From an uncultured Blautia sp. (lineage in GTDB: Bacteria > Bacillota > Clostridia > Lachnospirales > Lachnospiraceae): a stretch of DNA of 14,174 bases. The stretch spans positions 1 through 14,174 of the forward strand of contig CAAFRY010000122.1 of the NCBI GenBank assembly GCA_900765525.1, written 5' to 3'. The position numbers were made by a program, and so were the translations under genes. The notes beneath the pieces were generated by a model, which was not told the DNA's origin, did not search any database, and worked only from the letters and a program-made list of their open reading frames with translations. Positions 12,481-14,174 of this stretch are shown piece by piece. Position 1 is the first letter of the stretch. Every line of letters starts with the position of its first letter.

Positions 12481-14035
12481 AGTGTTAATTGTGGACGACG
12501 AAAAAATGATTCGTATGGGAATGAAAAAAGTAATTCCATGGCTAAGTTTGGGGATTCAGCAGGTCTATACTGCGGCCACAGGTATGGAGGCCTTGTCCCT
12601 GCTGGAGGAGCACAAGCCTCAGATTATGATTACAGATATACAGATGTCAGGAATGACGGGGCTGGAATTGATAGAAAAGGCCAGAAGCATCCAGCCGGAT
12701 TTAAGAGTAATCGTGCTAACTGGCTATGACAGCTTTGAGTATGCCAGGCAGAGCCTGCGGCTTCAGGTACAGGATTTTTTCTTAAAGCCTATTGAGGAAG
12801 AGAAGCTGTCTAAGGTTATCCGGGAACAGGTTATCTACCTGGACGAAGCCCAGGAAGAGAAGCGAAGCTTTCTCCTGCGGCAGAGAACCCAGGGAACCGC
12901 TGAGCAGATGGAGCTGGAGCGGTGTATGCGTGTACTGGCCCATAGGGAGAAGGATATGGAGGCAGTGCTTTATAATCTGCGGGAATACTTCGGTTTTGAT
13001 ACGGAGCGGAGCCTTCGGCTGGTTCTGTTGATGCCGGCAAGAAATATGGCGGTTCAGGAAGAAGCGGATTTTCATAATCTGTCTGTGAAAAATATCTGCA
13101 TCAGCGTGGTGGACGCCCAGGAGGAGGGAGTTACTTTTCTGGATGAGGATGGCACTGTGGGAATCGTCTACTTTACCGGGGAGGATGACTCGGTGATGGA
13201 GCAGATAGAAGAGCTGTCGGAAATCTTAAAGGATGAGTTTGACACAAAGCCCAAAATTGTAGTGGGCAGCTCTGTTCAGGGCTTTGGCAGCCTGTATATT
13301 TCCTACAATGACGCAAAATATCTGCTGGATACAGAAAAAGAAGGAATTCAGGATATTGTACAGACCCTGGGTGATAAGAATAAGAATGATATATTCCGGG
13401 ATATTTATGGGGAACTGAAGGGGATAATGTGCAGCAACACAGGAAACACAGAATATGTGATGAAAGCCTTCCGCACCTTTACCAAGGCTACCCAATCTTA
13501 TAATCTTTCCCAACAGACGGTGAGAAGGCTGTGCTTTGAGATGGCTTCCGCCACCTATTTTGCCTATATCGGTGATTCTAAGGAAACAGAGCCGGGGAAG
13601 CTGGATGCATTGTCAAAAAGCCTGCTGTCCGCTAACCGGGAAGAGGCCTGCGAGGTTACGGAAATGTTTCTGAACCAGATGCTGGGGAAAGAGGAGGAGA
13701 GTGTCCATGAGATTGTGGATAAAGCCAAGTATTATATTTCCGAGCATTTGACAGAGGAGCTGACGGTTTCCAATATTGCTGCTTCCCTGTACATTACGCC
13801 CAACTATTTTTCCAGGCTGTTTAAACGGGTGACCCATGAGGGCTGCAACGAATACATTGTGCGAAAACGGATTGAAAAGGCCAAGTCCCTATTAGAAACC
13901 ACCAGCCTGAAAACCGGAAAAATTGCTATGATGGTAGGGTACCGGGATACCAATTATTTTTCCCTGGCTTTTAAAAAGCATACCGGGAAATCTCCCACAA
14001 AATACCGGGAGGAAACCCAAAAAGAAGTAAAATAA
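12473..14035 (+). CDS. Response regulator with AraC-type DNA-binding domain, YesN-like
   Basis: 520-residue cytoplasmic response regulator. The N-terminal receiver domain (about 1-120) shows the acidic pair D8/D9, phospho-acceptor D55 in MITDIQMSGMTG, T83 in VLTGYDSFEY and K105 in FFLKPIEEEK. A long middle region (about 125-410) has no recognised domain by eye and includes a helical, charged linker; such insertions are usual in YesN-type regulators. The C-terminal AraC domain (about 414-515) contains two helix-turn-helix motifs, NIAASLYITPNYFSRLFKRV and IAMMVGYRDTNYFSLAFKKH. The start is ATG 12473, overlapping the kinase stop by eight bases, which implies coupled translation. It most likely activates the neighbouring sugar transporter genes once phosphorylated by the kinase. 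No clear terminator follows the stop. Confidence 0.95.
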   Translation: MYKVLIVDDEKMIRMGMKKVIPWLSLGIQQVYTAATGMEALSLLEEHKPQIMITDIQMSGMTGLELIEKARSIQPDLRVIVLTGYDSFEYARQSLRLQVQDFFLKPIEEEKLSKVIREQVIYLDEAQEEKRSFLLRQRTQGTAEQMELERCMRVLAHREKDMEAVLYNLREYFGFDTERSLRLVLLMPARNMAVQEEADFHNLSVKNICISVVDAQEEGVTFLDEDGTVGIVYFTGEDDSVMEQIEELSEILKDEFDTKPKIVVGSSVQGFGSLYISYNDAKYLLDTEKEGIQDIVQTLGDKNKNDIFRDIYGELKGIMCSNTGNTEYVMKAFRTFTKATQSYNLSQQTVRRLCFEMASATYFAYIGDSKETEPGKLDALSKSLLSANREEACEVTEMFLNQMLGKEEESVHEIVDKAKYYISEHLTEELTVSNIAASLYITPNYFSRLFKRVTHEGCNEYIVRKRIEKAKSLLETTSLKTGKIAMMVGYRDTNYFSLAFKKHTGKSPTKYREETQKEVK

Positions 14036-14059
14036 AAGTAATTGTTCAGCCATGGGGCT

Positions 14060-14077
14060 AGTGTACTGACACGTTCA
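14060..14077 (+). repeat. 18-bp motif shared with the left edge
   Basis: AGTGTACTGACACGTTCA differs from 141-158 at one base and is in the same orientation, 13.9 kb away. It lies between the regulator stop and a second palindrome-containing element. Bases 14036-14059 hold no gene. Confidence 0.65.
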
Positions 14078-14100
14078 CCTTTCAACAAATGACTTGTCTG

Positions 14101-14174
14101 AATTTCCATCTGCTGCGTTGTCGTCAATCGACGTAGCCACCGCTACGCCTCATTCCTCCGCCTTGCAGAATGAA
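14101..14174. repeat. Second hairpin element, cut by the window end
   Basis: CGTAGC (14132-14137) pairs with GCTACG (14142-14147) around CACC, the same core as the left hairpin (GCGTAG/CTACGC). GCG (14115-14117) pairs with CGC (14159-14161), and CTGC (14110-14113) with GCAG (14165-14168). ATTTCCAT to AATGAA continues the pairing imperfectly up to the last base. The element probably extends past the window. It encodes nothing recognisable. Confidence 0.55.

Noticed and set aside
1..14174. CRISPR arrays, tRNA or rRNA genes, transposase genes
   Set aside because: No regularly spaced repeats, cloverleaf or rRNA signatures, or transposase motifs were seen on either strand.

Overview
The window reads as a chromosomal segment of a low-to-mid G+C Clostridia, most likely a Lachnospiraceae gut commensal. 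The basis is the strong AGGAGG-type ribosome sites, an S-box upstream of metK, a sugar ABC transporter paired with a YesM/YesN-type two-component system, and intergenic repeats of a type I associate with this family. The genus cannot be settled from the sequence.

Layout. Bases 1-221 hold a long imperfect hairpin and a short repeat motif. A two-gene unit follows: a flavin-reductase-like FMN protein (222-806) overlapping a shikimate-kinase-like P-loop kinase (803-1303). Next is murA (1600-2892), with its own promoter and a structured leader. A promoter, a SAM-I riboswitch with its terminator, and an inserted repeat then precede metK (3350-4540). A shared terminator separates metK from a convergent XRE-type regulator (4666-5007, minus strand). 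Divergent from the regulator is a beta-CASP metallo-beta-lactamase nuclease (5208-6815), closed by a strong terminator. A CUT1 carbohydrate transporter follows: lipoprotein binding protein (7114-8457), an internal terminator, and two permeases (8684-9586, 9590-10438). It ends at another terminator. Last come a sensor histidine kinase (10690-12480) and an AraC-type response regulator (12473-14035), overlapping by 8 bases, and then an edge region carrying the same short motif as the left end.

How the genes work together. The right half looks like one sugar-uptake module. The kinase/regulator pair probably senses a carbohydrate signal outside the cell and controls the transporter genes. No ATPase gene and no glycoside hydrolase are present in the window, so the transporter must borrow an ATPase encoded elsewhere. 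The left half is housekeeping: peptidoglycan precursor synthesis, SAM synthesis under SAM feedback, and probable RNA processing or decay.

Most interesting signal. A repeat of about 115 bp occurs twice, at 3106-3218 and 10503-10619. Both copies start at the T-run of an intrinsic terminator. Each begins with a hairpin (23 bp and perfect in the second copy). Each then carries a ribosome-site-like AGGAG followed by an ATG-initiated frame beginning MSLKRPNPGGE. In the first eleven codons every difference between the copies is synonymous, and two of those same changes also preserve RNA pairing. This may be a mobile structured RNA, a micropeptide cassette, or both. The window is also bounded by two related hairpin elements that share an 18-bp motif in direct orientation.
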